Assembly: GCA_036852015.1 (NCBI GenBank)
Contig: JAANDG010000018.1
Location: forward strand, 186,001-250,000
DNA: 64,000 nt
Direction of reading: 5' to 3'
DNA from: Pelodera strongyloides
Lineage: Eukaryota > Nematoda > Chromadorea > Rhabditida > Rhabditidae
Shown here: positions 1-13,000 of the stretch, one piece after another
How the letters are laid out: each line of letters begins with the position of its first letter
Position numbering within the stretch: the first letter of the stretch is position 1
Translations under genes and position numbers: made by a program
The notes under the pieces: model-generated
Told to the model about the DNA's origin: nothing
Seen by the model: only the letters and a program-made list of their open reading frames with translations
Database searches by the model: none

Positions 1-43
1 AAGGGGAAATAGTGGACATATCTTTAGTGAATTGCTGGTTTAC

Positions 44-1070
44 CTCTTCGAAATGGTTGCCTGTGGAATCTATCTGAAACCGCGGTCGGGTTTTGCATTG
101 AATCTGTGTTCGAGCTTAAGAATTTAATTTTGGAAAATAAATTTCTCCGACGGTTAGACTCAACGAGAAATGACATACTTCCAAGAAGTTGAGAACTGGA
201 TAACACGTGATGATACTTCCAGTCAGTTGTGAGAGCCGAGTGCAATAACTGAATGAAGGTGGATTAATGTCTATAGTCCACTTGAAATTTTAATTTAGAT
301 CTAATAATCTTCTTGGACAATGTAAAACATGTCGGTACGCCTGGCATACATCCTAGTTGATATAGCCCTGAGGATTGAGATTCACATAATATACACATTA
401 AAGATGATGTATATTAGCATACGCATTGATCAGCAGTGCGCAATTGGGATCCTCGCTGTCCAGTTCTTCCAATTTCGAATATCTTCGTTCATAAACACAG
501 CGATGAAGTTGACGATCTAGGTCGCACATTTCTGTCAATGTACGACGGATTTTCCTGGAAAAATATTTTTAGACACTCTCAGAGTTCTGCATTTGTGGCA
601 TTTTTCAAACCCTAAACCAATAAAAACACATTAGGGGGAATCCTCCTACCACATTGTTCCATTGCTCCTGATCTCCAGTACAAAAGTCGGATCTTTTTCA
701 GAAGCTGTTTCATCCACGTCTGCCAATTCGACGTCGATCGGCCCCAATTCTACGGACGGATAATGAAAGTGATGCTTGTCGAAGAGCTTGTGGATGCTGA
801 AAAATCATCTGAGATTTACTACAGTTCCAGAAAACTTCGCCATTCACGAACTTGCATTGTGCCACAAATCCAATACATAAATCGAATCGAACGGCAGCAA
901 TGCAAGATCCATATAAATGAAAACAGATCAATCGATCATGTATTGTGGGTTTGCTTACCTTGCTGGTCTCTTGAACATAGGTGATCTGGTGAACGTTGGT
1001 GTGTTTGGTGGCAGAATATCGCGCAAGCCATTGTCGTAAGCGGTCTTCATCAATGTTTACGGAATAATCA
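44..1070 (-). CDS. PX-domain RhoGAP of ARHGAP32/33 type, partial (inner exons)
   Basis: This is the middle of a multi-exon minus-strand gene whose 3' part (SH3 and RhoGAP domains expected) lies left of the window. Exons, 5' to 3': 1070-959, 796-650, 554-423, 248-179, 73-44. The translation carries the PX signature of the vertebrate ARHGAP32/33 family: an FHY..V.LG start, a TMW.IRR strand, [20 protein letters not shown], then [16 protein letters not shown] and a following ID..GN stretch that leads into the SH3 linker in that family. Such proteins stimulate GTP hydrolysis by Rho/Cdc42 and bind phosphoinositides through PX. The last four exons join in phase with good splice sites. The junction between 959 and 796 is out of phase by my reading, so a small exon or another acceptor is missing there. 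The 5' start was not found. Confidence 0.8.
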
Positions 1071-3170
1071 CTGAAATACGATCGATGAGAAAAGCGGTTT
1101 TATATTTTTTTAATTAGGGAATAATAATTCGGAGTAAATAGATAGCATAAACATTCAATTCTTGTCCGGTTAATTCATATATCATATGTACATAGCAACT
1201 CCACAAACAAGTATTAGTCATATATTGGTGACTCAAATTATTCATACATATAGGTAGGCGGCGCACTAACTTTCTGTTTCCTAAAAGGTGTGAATAACGA
1301 CGGCAAACAGTAGGCGTATACAGACTACTCTGTTAATCTATGGAACTTTCATCGTCTTTTTTTGTCACTAACACCTATCTAAATCTCCAGTTTGAATTCC
1401 TCTCTCTTTTTTATTTCTACTTTCTCTCTTTAACTTTCTCTCTTTCTCTGTTCTCTTCTGTACGGATTAGCCTAGGGCTTAGACACGAACCTGCATAACA
1501 AAAATAAAATTAGCATGTTAAACTTTTCAGTGAAAGTTTGTTCAGAAGAGTGAAACAATCAATACACACCCTAGCCACTCCAAGTGAAAAATATCTACGT
1601 TCGTCTGTATAATGAGGGGGAAACACAATGAGCTTTTGCACTAACAATTAGTAGTTTTTGCTTTTCTACAAATACTAAAAATTGGAGGAGGTTCTATAAC
1701 AAAGTTGTCAACAACTAAATTCTTACGATTAGTTTGAAAAAAAAAATATTTGAAAACAGAAAGAACAAAGAAAACATGAACAGTCATTTACAAACAATGA
1801 ACGCAAGTTTTGCTAAAAAAGAAGGTGAGAAATGAAAAAAAAAACTCAAAATTGACATAATGGTTCTGCAGAGCTGATCAGCGTAGGTTCGTATCTAGAA
1901 TTGGGGTGATCATCTTTTGAACTAAGGCTATGCGGAGGTACAGACGATCGCCCTTCATGAAAAACCGTTTTGCGCATGTTTCTAGTGCCTCGCATTAGTG
2001 TTTAAGCTTTAAGCAGCTTATCTTGTTTGTGTTAAATGCAACGTCAATCAACGATGTAAAGTGAAGATAAACATTGCTCATCTTTCCGCATGGGTGTGGT
2101 TATGACGGGCGCGTGCTTTTTCCAACCAATAATTTGCATATTGAAAACAGCTGAAAGCAAACAGAGAACATTAAATAGCGCCATTAGCTATTGAAAGTAA
2201 TAAGAAAACGAATCATCTAGGGAATGCACAATTGGGCAACAATGCTAATGGTAAGCATTGAACTTATTTATAGGATTCAACGGGGGCTTGTCAATTATTA
2301 TAGTAAGCATATCAGGAAAGGTGAGATCTCAAAATTAATTTCCACCATATATTTGAGCAGTTAGCTTCTCGAGTTTGACTTGTTTTCCGGCACCTCGCTT
2401 ACACCACCGAGTTTTAATGATTGTTTTTCAGCACAAAAAAAGATTTCAATACTTTCGCTGAGCCTTAATTTCCGATGTGAATTACCCTCACTTTACAGGA
2501 GAAAAAAAGAACAAATAATAAACAACAATGGGGCGCATGAGGTTCTTATTTGTAAATTACGGACACAATGGCAGTTCATATATTCCTGAAGTAATATGTA
2601 TTCTTATGACTGAAGAATGATAGATTAACAAAAATCACTGAATAATTGATGAATAGATTCAAATGCAGAATTATCTCGTTTAAGTGAAATCTGGAACTTG
2701 TTTTTTTTTCAAGAAGAGAGCTTTTTCAAATAGAGGAAGGATCAGATGTCCACTCACGTGTTGATGTTTCACTATTTTCATCGAGAGGAATCCAAACATC
2801 AAAAAGGAAACAAACAGCTGAGTGGATAAATGTGGATATAATATCGATGATCGGGTTTATGTCAACAGAGGAGACAGAACAGAACGGACATGCCGCATAG
2901 ATAGCACTCAGATCAGAGTAGGAACGGTGGCTAGCCCCTCAACAAACACACTTGTTTATTTCGGGGCTACTCTACTTTATCAAATGGAAAGGTTAGACCC
3001 ATAATCACATAGAATTGAACTATGTGCGGGATTTCTGCTTGCAATACATGATCTGCAAATAGTCATGTAACTCTACGCCAAATTTGTAAAACATTATCAA
3101 AAGCAATTTTCAGAAGGAAAAACAGTAATTCTACACAGTGTTGCCGAAAAAATGCTACTGACACGATATA

Positions 3171-3196
3171 ACATAACATAACATAACATAACATTT
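3171..3196. repeat. AACAT pentanucleotide tandem repeat
   Basis: About five copies of a five-base unit sit next to an ATAACATTTATTACG motif. The same motif recurs near 46059-46073 inside the amine-receptor gene, so this may be part of a dispersed repeat. Confidence 0.6.
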
Positions 3197-3827
3197 ATTA
3201 CGAACATAAAATGTCGCACAAGTTTTGTCGAGGCACTACCACAATGAATAACTATGAAACGTGAAACTGTAAGTCTGATTAAAATAAAAGCATAAAATAA
3301 AAACATTATGTTTACAGGAATAGGCGAGGGTTACTCTCAAGCATAAGTGAAGTTCTATGGACAAAACAGTGTCTGCGAACATTCCTAATCACCCGAGGGA
3401 TTATGATTTTGATACGACCACGTCGAGAGGACAGATTAGATATAGGTAGACCGATGTGCTTGTCAGAATGATAAATACATTAGATATGTACGAAAATCAA
3501 AAACTGTTACTTTAAAATATATTCGTTATAAGAAGACGCTGAGCTCATAATGAAAGGAATTGTTCTAAAATGTTCGGCTAGATCCGAGTGATGTGAGTGA
3601 GAATATACGAGGGATCTGTAGTGAATTGTGTAATGCGAGACGCACCACCTCTCAAAAGGGTCTGTGGCTGTGGAAACATATTTATGAGGCTGGAAATTAG
3701 AGACGAGAGAGAAATAGGAACGAAAGAGAGAGAGAGACGGGATAGTGATCTGGAGGATCAGGATGATAGAAGATACCCCAATGGAACAACCAATATGACC
3801 AATGCTTTCTTTGGGGTGAACTATCAA

Positions 3828-3880
3828 AAAGGTATGTAGTGAGACCCTTACATGTAAAGGTCTCACTATTTTGTACCTTT
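3828..3880. repeat. Long imperfect palindrome
   Basis: The core at 3837-3868 reads the same on both strands apart from one mismatched pair: arms TAGTGAGACC and GGTCTCACTA around TTACATGTAA. Outside it, AAAGGTA at 3828-3834 pairs with TACCTTT at 3874-3880. It could be a foldback element remnant or a cruciform-forming site. Confidence 0.75.
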
Positions 3881-6800
3881 ACGCTATGTTAAGTTGCAAA
3901 TGAGGAAGCCATGCATGCAAGCTTGCCATAATCAGTCTTGGCACGCCAGGACCGGCTAAATCTCAGAGTTTGAATTGTGCCGAGAAATTAGCAATACGTA
4001 CTTACTAGTGGGGGAGATAATCACTACACGGGCGAGATAATAAACTACAAATGAACAGCTCCAGAATAAGAGACATCTTTTTTTATCGAAAAGAATATCG
4101 AGAAACCTGTAAAGGTATGGTAACAGATGTTTTAATTCGCAACCGCTTCACCATCATCAAGGTAGACAAGGTGAATGTTTTCATAACGCGTAATATTAAA
4201 ATAATACAGAGGACCTTTTGTTAGATAAATATAGGGCGATTTTCGTCATGAGCATCAACCACATATCGCTGAGTTACAGATAGTGTTTGATTGGTGTCTG
4301 CTCAACAATTAGTAACATTAGAAAAACGCCACGGGATTTATACGCAAAAACATCATATCCAAATATCAGACGTATTGACCTCCAAATACCGGGCTCCGAT
4401 TATAATAATGGATTGGAAGGTCGAATGGTGGATGGAGTTAACTCAATTTGCGAAACCCTCTTTACCGCAATAACTGTGTGTATGTACATGAATATCAAGG
4501 TCAACCACGCTCAAGTGGTATGCCTGAGAATATGCGTTCAATCAACCTGTTTGTATATGTTTGTTTTATTAAAGTACTGGACTGTTTTTGAAATATGCTA
4601 CTCAATTGAAGAGCGAATATATTACAATACGGGAAAAAGGTGGCAAACTTAAGAACATATATTATTTTTTTGGTTGATACTGTTAGGAAATCGAGCAAGA
4701 TTAAAAATAAATTTCGGGAGGTGGTGGGAAGAGATTTTTAGGCCACTCTTTCCTGACCCTCTTGTCTTGAGAAGTCTGGTGTAAACCATCGTTTGGCTAT
4801 CGGTGGTTGAACTATTGCGCGCTTGGGCACTCATAACTGGATGCTTGAGCCAATAACAGAGACCATGAAAAAACAAACAGAAATGAAGGGAGAAGGTCTT
4901 CGGACGATCAACTGTGGATTAGGTGACAATAGGCTGACAGCGTAAGCGAACATAGTATTGTCATTTTCTACGTCATAAGAGACATTTTGGGAGAAAACGA
5001 CACGTTATGCGTAAAAGGAAAGAGATTTGTGTGACGAAAATAGGTAAACCCCGTACTGAAGTTCTACTTGGCCATTCAGAGCTCAGTCCGGTAAAAGTTA
5101 AACAAACGACACTGAAAATAGGTGTAAGCCAAGCGCAGAGCAACTTATCCAGAGACGTTTGCGTTAAGCTTTCTCTAATTGTGAGGCGACATGTTATTAT
5201 CGTTTTGCAGCGCACTGTGCTGTTATTGTTGCACTAACTGATATTTTTGCAGGAAAAAATATATAAATGTTTAGCAAAATAAGTGACGAGGTGCAATTCT
5301 CTACTAGTTATGCCACCCACGTAACAATCACTGTTTATTGTGTTACTTGATACCTTTGACCACAGATTTAATGTTGGAAGAAACACAAGAAAGAGAAACA
5401 AAACAGCTGCCTCATAAATACGCGGCGCATGTTTTTTTGAGGACGGTAAAAACAATCGTCAAGATTGAGCTTCGTGCAAGAAAGCGGAATTTTCAGTGGC
5501 CCAAAATTTGATTAATAATTTTGTATGAACGAAAACTCACAGTATAAAAACAGTATTAACCCATGATCGCATACGTATTCCTGTTTCCTGTTGGTGAAAG
5601 CATCACCGCATTTCAATTATGCATTGCAATGAATCACACGCAAATTTCTTTGCCCTGTGCAAAACATATACTCTACTATTAACAATATGCATGGGAAATA
5701 ACATGATATATTGACGCACAGAAAAGAATAACAAGAAAAACCGGATATTGTTTTCAGGAACCAATTATGCGCGGTACGGTTTCTGCAATTGAAATATTAA
5801 TTTTCTTCTTTGGCATCTGAATGCGCTATACTGTGTATTTCATACGTGAACGAAGGTACATGAGATTGCATGAAATAACGAGAAAATTAAACAGGCTTTA
5901 GGATTTCGGAGAGTTTCTACGGAATAATTTAGCATTTAGAAGAGAAATATTGAAAAGAAAACACTCAAAAGGCGTTTCTAGAGGGTGTCCCGCGGGAAGG
6001 GGCTTATGGTTGATGATGAGCAGCTCGCAAGAGATAAGAAAAAGACAACAAAGCAACAGACAGAAAGGATCGGTCGATCAGAAATCGCCTGAATGCTGAT
6101 CATCGCTCAAAATGTGACTGATACTACTCACAAATTACAAAAGTTTCTTATGTATGGGGGATCAGATACTTGCAAACAATGCTCTATGTATTAGTTTGAT
6201 TGCACAAAAAAGTCAATGCTCTAGTACAAATCGGAACTAACACAGAGTAACAACCAGCAGGTAGACAGAAAAACAACAGCTAAAACTCGAAGGCTGAGAT
6301 GACAAAAAGGTGGATTATTCTGGTACGAATGGTTCCGACACATGGTGTTCTAACAAACAATGACAAAGAAGCGGAAAAGGTTTAACAAAAGAGAGAAACC
6401 GGAGATGGCTGATCTCTACACATATCCTGTTTTTAAGCGTGTATTTTGAAGACCGATCACAAGTTTAGAATATAAATAGATTACATGTCTATCCGTATCC
6501 TGTAATGGGAAATGCCGTGTTTCTAATTAAGAGTGACTGTTGACGACTTGACAGTCCAAATTTGCCACAAATGTTAGTAAATATTGAAAATGTAGTGTCT
6601 TCATTGACGAATTTATACAACATCACATGAATGACGAGATTACCATTTATAGATGATGTTTAAAATAGGGCAATTGAAGACCACTTGAACTCCAAAAACA
6701 TCGAATGGCAATAATGTTTAATGCTTGGTAAAAAATTTCAAGTAGTGATGCAGGGCACTAAAACGGCACGCGTAAAGACAACATTGGTAGCTGATGAGGT

Positions 6801-7549
6801 TAGGGCAGGTAAATAAGTGTGAATTAATTGTAGGCGTCGGTTACAATGTCGGTTACAAAGTCGAAAAAAAAAACTGATTAACGCGGTGACTGACGAGATT
6901 ACGCATCAATGTGACTTGTTTCTACATTTTGCAAAAAAAAAATATCACTTAAGCCTAACAATAAGATAGCTACGAATAACCATTTCCCTAGTAACAAGTT
7001 CACTATGCATTAACTTCCTTATCATGTGGCTCAACTACTTTGAAAAACAAAAATAATCGAATTTCAAAAATGTACTTAATTAAAAGTTACAAAATTTTCT
7101 CAAAAAGAATAATCCTTGAAAAATAAATTGCCGTGATGAATGTTTTATTGCTGTAATACATGGCGTTCAGAAAATTTAATTAAAAAATGTCTTGAGATGG
7201 TAAAACAATTTAGCGCTTTAATTTCCGGTGGGAAGAAATTAACAGCTAGATTTAACTGAAAAGATCTGAGACAGAAAGAAGAACGAAACAACTTGATATT
7301 GCAAGTTGAAATCACATAAATGAGAACATCAGTTGTTAGTCAGCTTGAGCAGAGAAATGCAGTATATCATATACGCTTTACTTAAATTCAACATCACGTT
7401 CGCAGTAAAAAGACAGCCCTCTCATTTTTGTGCTTCCGGTTTTTGCTTCCAAAAACGCAGCGAGCAGCTGTTAAATCTGCGAAATGCTCGTTCATACTAT
7501 GTATGTGTTCGGCTGGAAAAGTGTTGAAAAAGTGCACTTAGTGGGGATG

Positions 7550-7800
7550 TTGTTTATTTGCTAGTGCAGGGTAAGATTAGTTTCGGCGAGAAGAACCGAG
7601 TTTTGTGTTGGAAAGCGGGGTCCAGCTTGCCTGTTGGGTCTTTAGTCGAGAGATGGTTGGGACACCGCGAACACCTGACACTGCCAAATGCACAGGTCTC
7701 GGTGGTACGGAGAGACAAGCACGGCCACAGACATTCCCAATTTCCGATTGAAAGCATTGCTCATTTAAATTAGAGAAGACGGGTCGATGAGACAATAGTT
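7550..7800. other. GC-richer island, possible 5' exon
   Basis: This 250-base block is clearly richer in G and C than its flanks and is open in several frames on both strands. On the minus strand a frame starting at 7795 runs 72 codons with a serine- and proline-containing product. No donor in it matches the phase needed by the RhoGAP exon at 1070. It may be an untranslated or alternative first exon, or just a composition shift. Confidence 0.25.
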
Positions 7801-8244
7801 CCTGGTTTACACACTCACTATTCGATCAACAACCCAATTTTCACGCTGGAAAGGACTAGAGGCACGGATGAAACAATATTGGATTAACATCGCGTTAACT
7901 GCGTATATCTTGCATCATCAACTGGACAGCACATGTACAATAAAACACTTACACTTAATGTATGCATTTAGAGTAAACTGGTTTAATTGATTTTAATTTC
8001 ATGCACTTTCCACGAAGGCTTCTTTGTTTACAATATACTTAACTTGCGGCTCTCACTTGGCAGGCAATAGCATTTCAAAAAGCATATGTTTGCCTATTCG
8101 TAGAACTACTAAAAAGACAACTGTTCGAGGAACAAGTCCAAGCGCCGGCAAATCGCCGTCCTGACACATTAAATGTTACAAAACTTCATTATTTCCCCCA
8201 CTTTCTTTTCTCCCAATACTATCCGATGTATCATACAGAAAAAA

Positions 8245-8293
8245 ACGTTGTATCCGATCAGGCTAACTGAATTAGCCTGATCGGATACAGCGT
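8245..8293. repeat. 22-base-pair inverted repeat with 5-base loop
   Basis: Arms at 8245-8266 and 8272-8293 are reverse complements except for one T/C difference, which would be a G-U pair in RNA. The inner 18 pairs are perfect and the loop is CTGAA. The loop is too short for a usual microRNA precursor. A foldback insertion is more likely. Confidence 0.85.
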
Positions 8294-10066
8294 ATAAAGC
8301 ATGCCCTCTGGATATATAAAGGCAATAGGTTGCCATCTGCGAAAATGTGAAAATCACAAATTACACTGTGACAAATCGTAAGCAGGATCACAACACAATG
8401 CACCCTAGTCAATTTACAGCCATCCCAATTAGCGTAGAGTGTGAAAAGTTGATAAACAAGATTTAAAAAGCACCAGAGGACTGGGAAACGCAGGAGCAAA
8501 TCCCGATATCATTTACAAATCAAAAATGTCACAAAGTCCACCGAAAACATCTGACATGTTGAAACGTTTAACCGTTTATTTAAAGAAAAGGCGAAAAACA
8601 CTGTATAAATAAAAAGCGATAAAACCGGAATGAACATTTCGAATCAATAAGAGACGAGATTTAATCAAGCAAAAAACATTTGTTGATATTGCCAGATATA
8701 AACTATATACATAATAAAGTGCATGCATCTTATTAAGTGAGTTGGAAGGGACCCAAATTTGTTTAATACAATGACCGTACAGATGTAGACTTTCAAAATG
8801 AGACGTTATTTTTTTTTTCAAATTTACAGATGTACTAAAAGTCAAAAGACCAGGCTTTGCGCACTACTCAAAATACGACACCAATCAATAATTCGATAAT
8901 TACATTTTAATTGCAATCACTAAGTATTAAAGCATTAAAATAAGAACGTAACAGTACACTGATAAGGACCCCCAATTTGAAGCAATCATCAATAATATAA
9001 AACGCTTCTAAAGTGAAACGAAAAAGAGAAAACAAATAGCATAAACATATCAAAGGAAAATCAAACACTGCGAGGTTGATCGGAGAGGCACTTTGCATTG
9101 CAAGTAATTGAAGTAAATGACTATACCCCAGTTCACCAGAAATCAAGTGATTTAAAGCGCACCGTCATGTGAAAATTAAACAAATAGGTATATGATAGTA
9201 TACAAGCATTTAGACCGAGAAACTAAAACAACCACCGATTATGAATAAACACTTTCAACACATCATATGTGGGCTTCATCGCATTAACGAGTAGCTTATC
9301 ACCAGAGTAAAGACTAAAGCAGTTGAAGTGGAGCGCAAAGGCAATAGAATATCTGTCACACTACTAAGGAACAATGTTTTTGCTATTCTAGTACGGCAAG
9401 CGGTCCATAATCACGGTTTTCATTGTTGCGTTTCAAGTTCCACCTGATGTGGTGTGTGTTTAATAAATATCCGTCCGGAAACTCAATTGAATCAACAGGT
9501 AACCCAAACCCGAAAACCGCAATAATAAGAACCCAATTCAGAAACCACCCTAATGGGGACATACCTACAAGTCCAAAAAAGGCAGTGCATTATATTATAG
9601 ATTCCACCACGAGGAAAAATTCCGACAACCGTTAAAGTTAAAAGTTAAAGCAGCGTCAGGCTCAAAAGAGTGAAACTGTACACGAAGTCTACACGTCGTA
9701 AATAAATCTACAGTCTAGAAAAAGTACTATAAAAACGACCGCAAATAGTGACTGTTAGCACGTATATTTTACCACACAACCAGTTGCGGCGAATTGAAAA
9801 CCAAAAACAGAAATAGTCTTACATGTTGATACTGGTTGAAGCAGTGGGGCGCCGCTAATATAGCCAATTAGCCGCAATTATCGTGTTACACCACTTTTAA
9901 ATATAAAACCACGTTATATAAATTATGACGCTCTAAAATGTCCTAATAAGTAAATACAAAAACGTAGACATACACTAGTAGTGCTCTCCATTGATGTTCC
10001 AAAATTGTGGAGCTTTTGAACTAACTACCGCTTTCGAACTAAAAAGCTGACCCTTGCGGAAAGCTC

Positions 10067-13000
10067 TTATTTCTTTGCTGCCTTTTCCTTTGTTTTATGA
10101 ATTGTGGCAATTGGCTGGTCCTCAGCTCCATTAACCGGTGTGGCAGGAAGAGACGTTTGTGTTTCCATATCATGAGTTGTGTTGCTAGAGCTAAGGTGAA
10201 CGTTGCGAGCGTCACGGCGACCTAGAAATATTACAAAATCCAATACATGATGTTACGTATGTCAGTATACAGGAAGCACAAGTTGTGAAACATTGCTCAA
10301 TTTTTATTGGTTGTAATTTTGATTCATAATAGAAATTCTTGGCACCACTAATTTTTCCTTTTCCAAAAAATGAAGTGTAAAAAGTGAATAAGCTGCCGCA
10401 TACCTAACGTTTTGAGTAGTTTACACAATCGAACGAGGTATGGCTTATTGTAGTAAGTGTATTCGACGCAATCCCACATCATGTGAGCCAGATCATGATC
10501 ATCCTTACAGCCCAAGCTGATATCCTGGAATAATTATTAGCTTCAGAAATCGCTTTATCATAATGAAATAAGCATTTGCTTACATCATGTAAAATTAAGT
10601 TGTTGTTGCAAAACAGTAAGATTGCTTAAACATACACTAACCTTATGCAAAGGGGCAGACAATCGGAAAAATGGTGCACCAATAGCATTGCAGAAGGATC
10701 GTGATCGGTCGACCGGGGCACCTTCCGTAGCAGTCACCTAAACCAGCTTAAGTGTAAAACTAGCTTATATCACTTAATCAGCTTCCAATGGCCAATAAAT
10801 ACTACATCGAGTATACTATATTATCCTGTTATTAAAAGTTTTTCGAGCAAAAAACCAACCTGATCCACCAATATGACGCTGAGATTCTTGAACGTGACAA
10901 AAGAATTTATGGGGCTCGTAAATTCCACATTAAGCGGACCCATTGGACTCAATGGTATTTGGCCAGTTCCCAGTGACAACACACAACCAATCTCGACCGA
11001 CTCGTCCTTGTGATTCTTAAACAAAATCCATACATTTACTAAGTTTATCGCATCCGAAAAACTGGGAAGGTAGTGGAGATATTCTGAAGCGATACACCAA
11101 GAAACACACCAAATAACTATTTGTTCCATTGTACAATTGAACTTCACTAAGAAGGTCTAGCGTGGGATTATTTGAAATAATTCCTCCATCAATGTATTTA
11201 TCATCCACTGGAGAGAAGAACATTGGAGCTGCGGAAGTACGACGAAGCGCCTTCCATATTGGAACGTCTGAGAATTTTTTTTATAAATATCAAGCCAAGT
11301 CATATGTGAAAACAGTCAAGACTGTTAGATTTCGCTCATCATGGTCAAAAAGAAGCACAACATTGTTTTTTTCAATTTGGATAAGGTATGACCGTAAAAA
11401 CTGTAAAATATCATTTTTTTTTTCAAAATGAAATCCAACAAAGGTGTATTTTTAGCATGACATCGAAAAGTGGCCTTAATGTATGCAAAATAAAGCTCAC
11501 CCGCAGGATCATTGAATCCCAATTCATTATTTTCTTTCTCAGTGATTGGCAATCGGTAGTTTCTCATGAATTCCACCTTGACGGGGAAATAATCGGCCTT
11601 AACGGTTGATATCATCAACCTAGAATATAATATTTAATAATATAAAATGTATTACGTTCCACGTACGTCTGAGCTGTGACTTAATGGGGTAATCCCTTTC
11701 AGAAAAGAAGTTCATTTGGTGCCTTATATATTAAAACGCCTATCCGTGACCATTGCAATCACCACCTATTTAATTTTAAAGTACCCCACCAACTGAAAAT
11801 TGTCAAAAAATATCGGTTAGTTTACCTATTCATAATGTAAAAATTCCACTGCTTCAAAAACTGCGGGTCTTTCAAAATATCAATATGCAAAACATTATTG
11901 CTGCAACCTCTTTTTAAATACCACAAATAATAAATCAAAACCTGGGTTCCTTTATTGAATTGAGTGATTCTTCTCCAACTTGTTCCTTCATGAATTGCTC
12001 AAGTACAGCCGAATTATAAGGCCTTGTCCATCCATCAAAGATCAAATCCTTGAACCTTAGGTAGATATGTTGACATTCGCGGAGAGTTTTGCCTGAAAAG
12101 CGAAAACTCCAAATTCGCAATCTGTGAACGAAGATGTTGCGTTGATGGGCGTGCACTAAGTGATACAAGGGGTTGTGCAGAAATCACATGCAAATCAAGC
12201 TGGATTACCCTGAGCAAGAGCTGTGGCTACAAGTGCTCCTGTAGATGTGCCGGCAACCCAATCAAAATAGGGATAAACCGACTCCCCCATGACCTCCTCA
12301 AGAGCCATCAGTGTCTGAATACAGAAGTAATAGTTGGATCTGAATGCAATAAGTAACAAGGCGACAAAGTATGTTCTTAAATAACAATTCAATAATGAAG
12401 AAGCAAGAAATCGCTCACCTGAATAATGACCAGTCCTCGAATTCCACCACCATCCATACTCAGGAGGTTTATAAGGTTTTTTGGCGACCTCTTCCTTGCT
12501 ATGAGTTCCTCACATCGCTTTATCATGTTCTCGTAGAAAACCTATGAAGCATGTTGTAAACATTAATAAAAAACGAAAACTATTACTGGCTCCTAGGAAA
12601 ATAAACGTTAGCAGTTGTGAAGGAAAGCCTTATCCATAACAGTATTACACAACATGAAAATACCAGTGGGTGGTAGTAAAAAAAGAAATTTGTTAAAGAT
12701 TACCTTTTGTGGATAATCTCTGACTGGATTTTCGGACAAATCATCGGCATATGCGTTCTTCGTTGCAGCACCTTCATTTGCCCTAGGGGTACCTTCTTCT
12801 GTGTCTGAAACCAATGAAATAATAATACTATGAGCCAATGCCTACGAATCATCAAGGTTACTAAACATTTTACACAAAAAATTCAGAATCAAGGGTCATA
12901 CAATTAAAATGAATTAATGTAATATTACCTAGAATAGCCACGAGCAATCTCCGCGATAGTGAAAGAGTACACACACAAAAATAAATCTACACAATTTTTT

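Larger units (their letters stand above)
1071..10066. other. Gene-poor stretch, probably intron or upstream region of the RhoGAP gene
   Basis: No convincing spliced gene is visible here. The stretch is AT-rich with short stop-limited frames. It holds a pyrimidine-rich run near 1398-1450, an AACAT tandem repeat near 3171-3196, two strong foldbacks (3828-3880 and 8245-8293), a possible plus-strand exon ending at 3831, and a GC-richer island at about 7550-7800 that could be a 5' exon. Upstream exons of the minus-strand RhoGAP gene may lie here, but I could not place one in the right phase. Confidence 0.5.

Noticed and set aside
7558..7795. Overlapping 67-72 codon frames on both strands as a gene
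   Set aside because: Open frames on both strands here reflect higher GC with few stops; no family similarity and no compatible splice phase.
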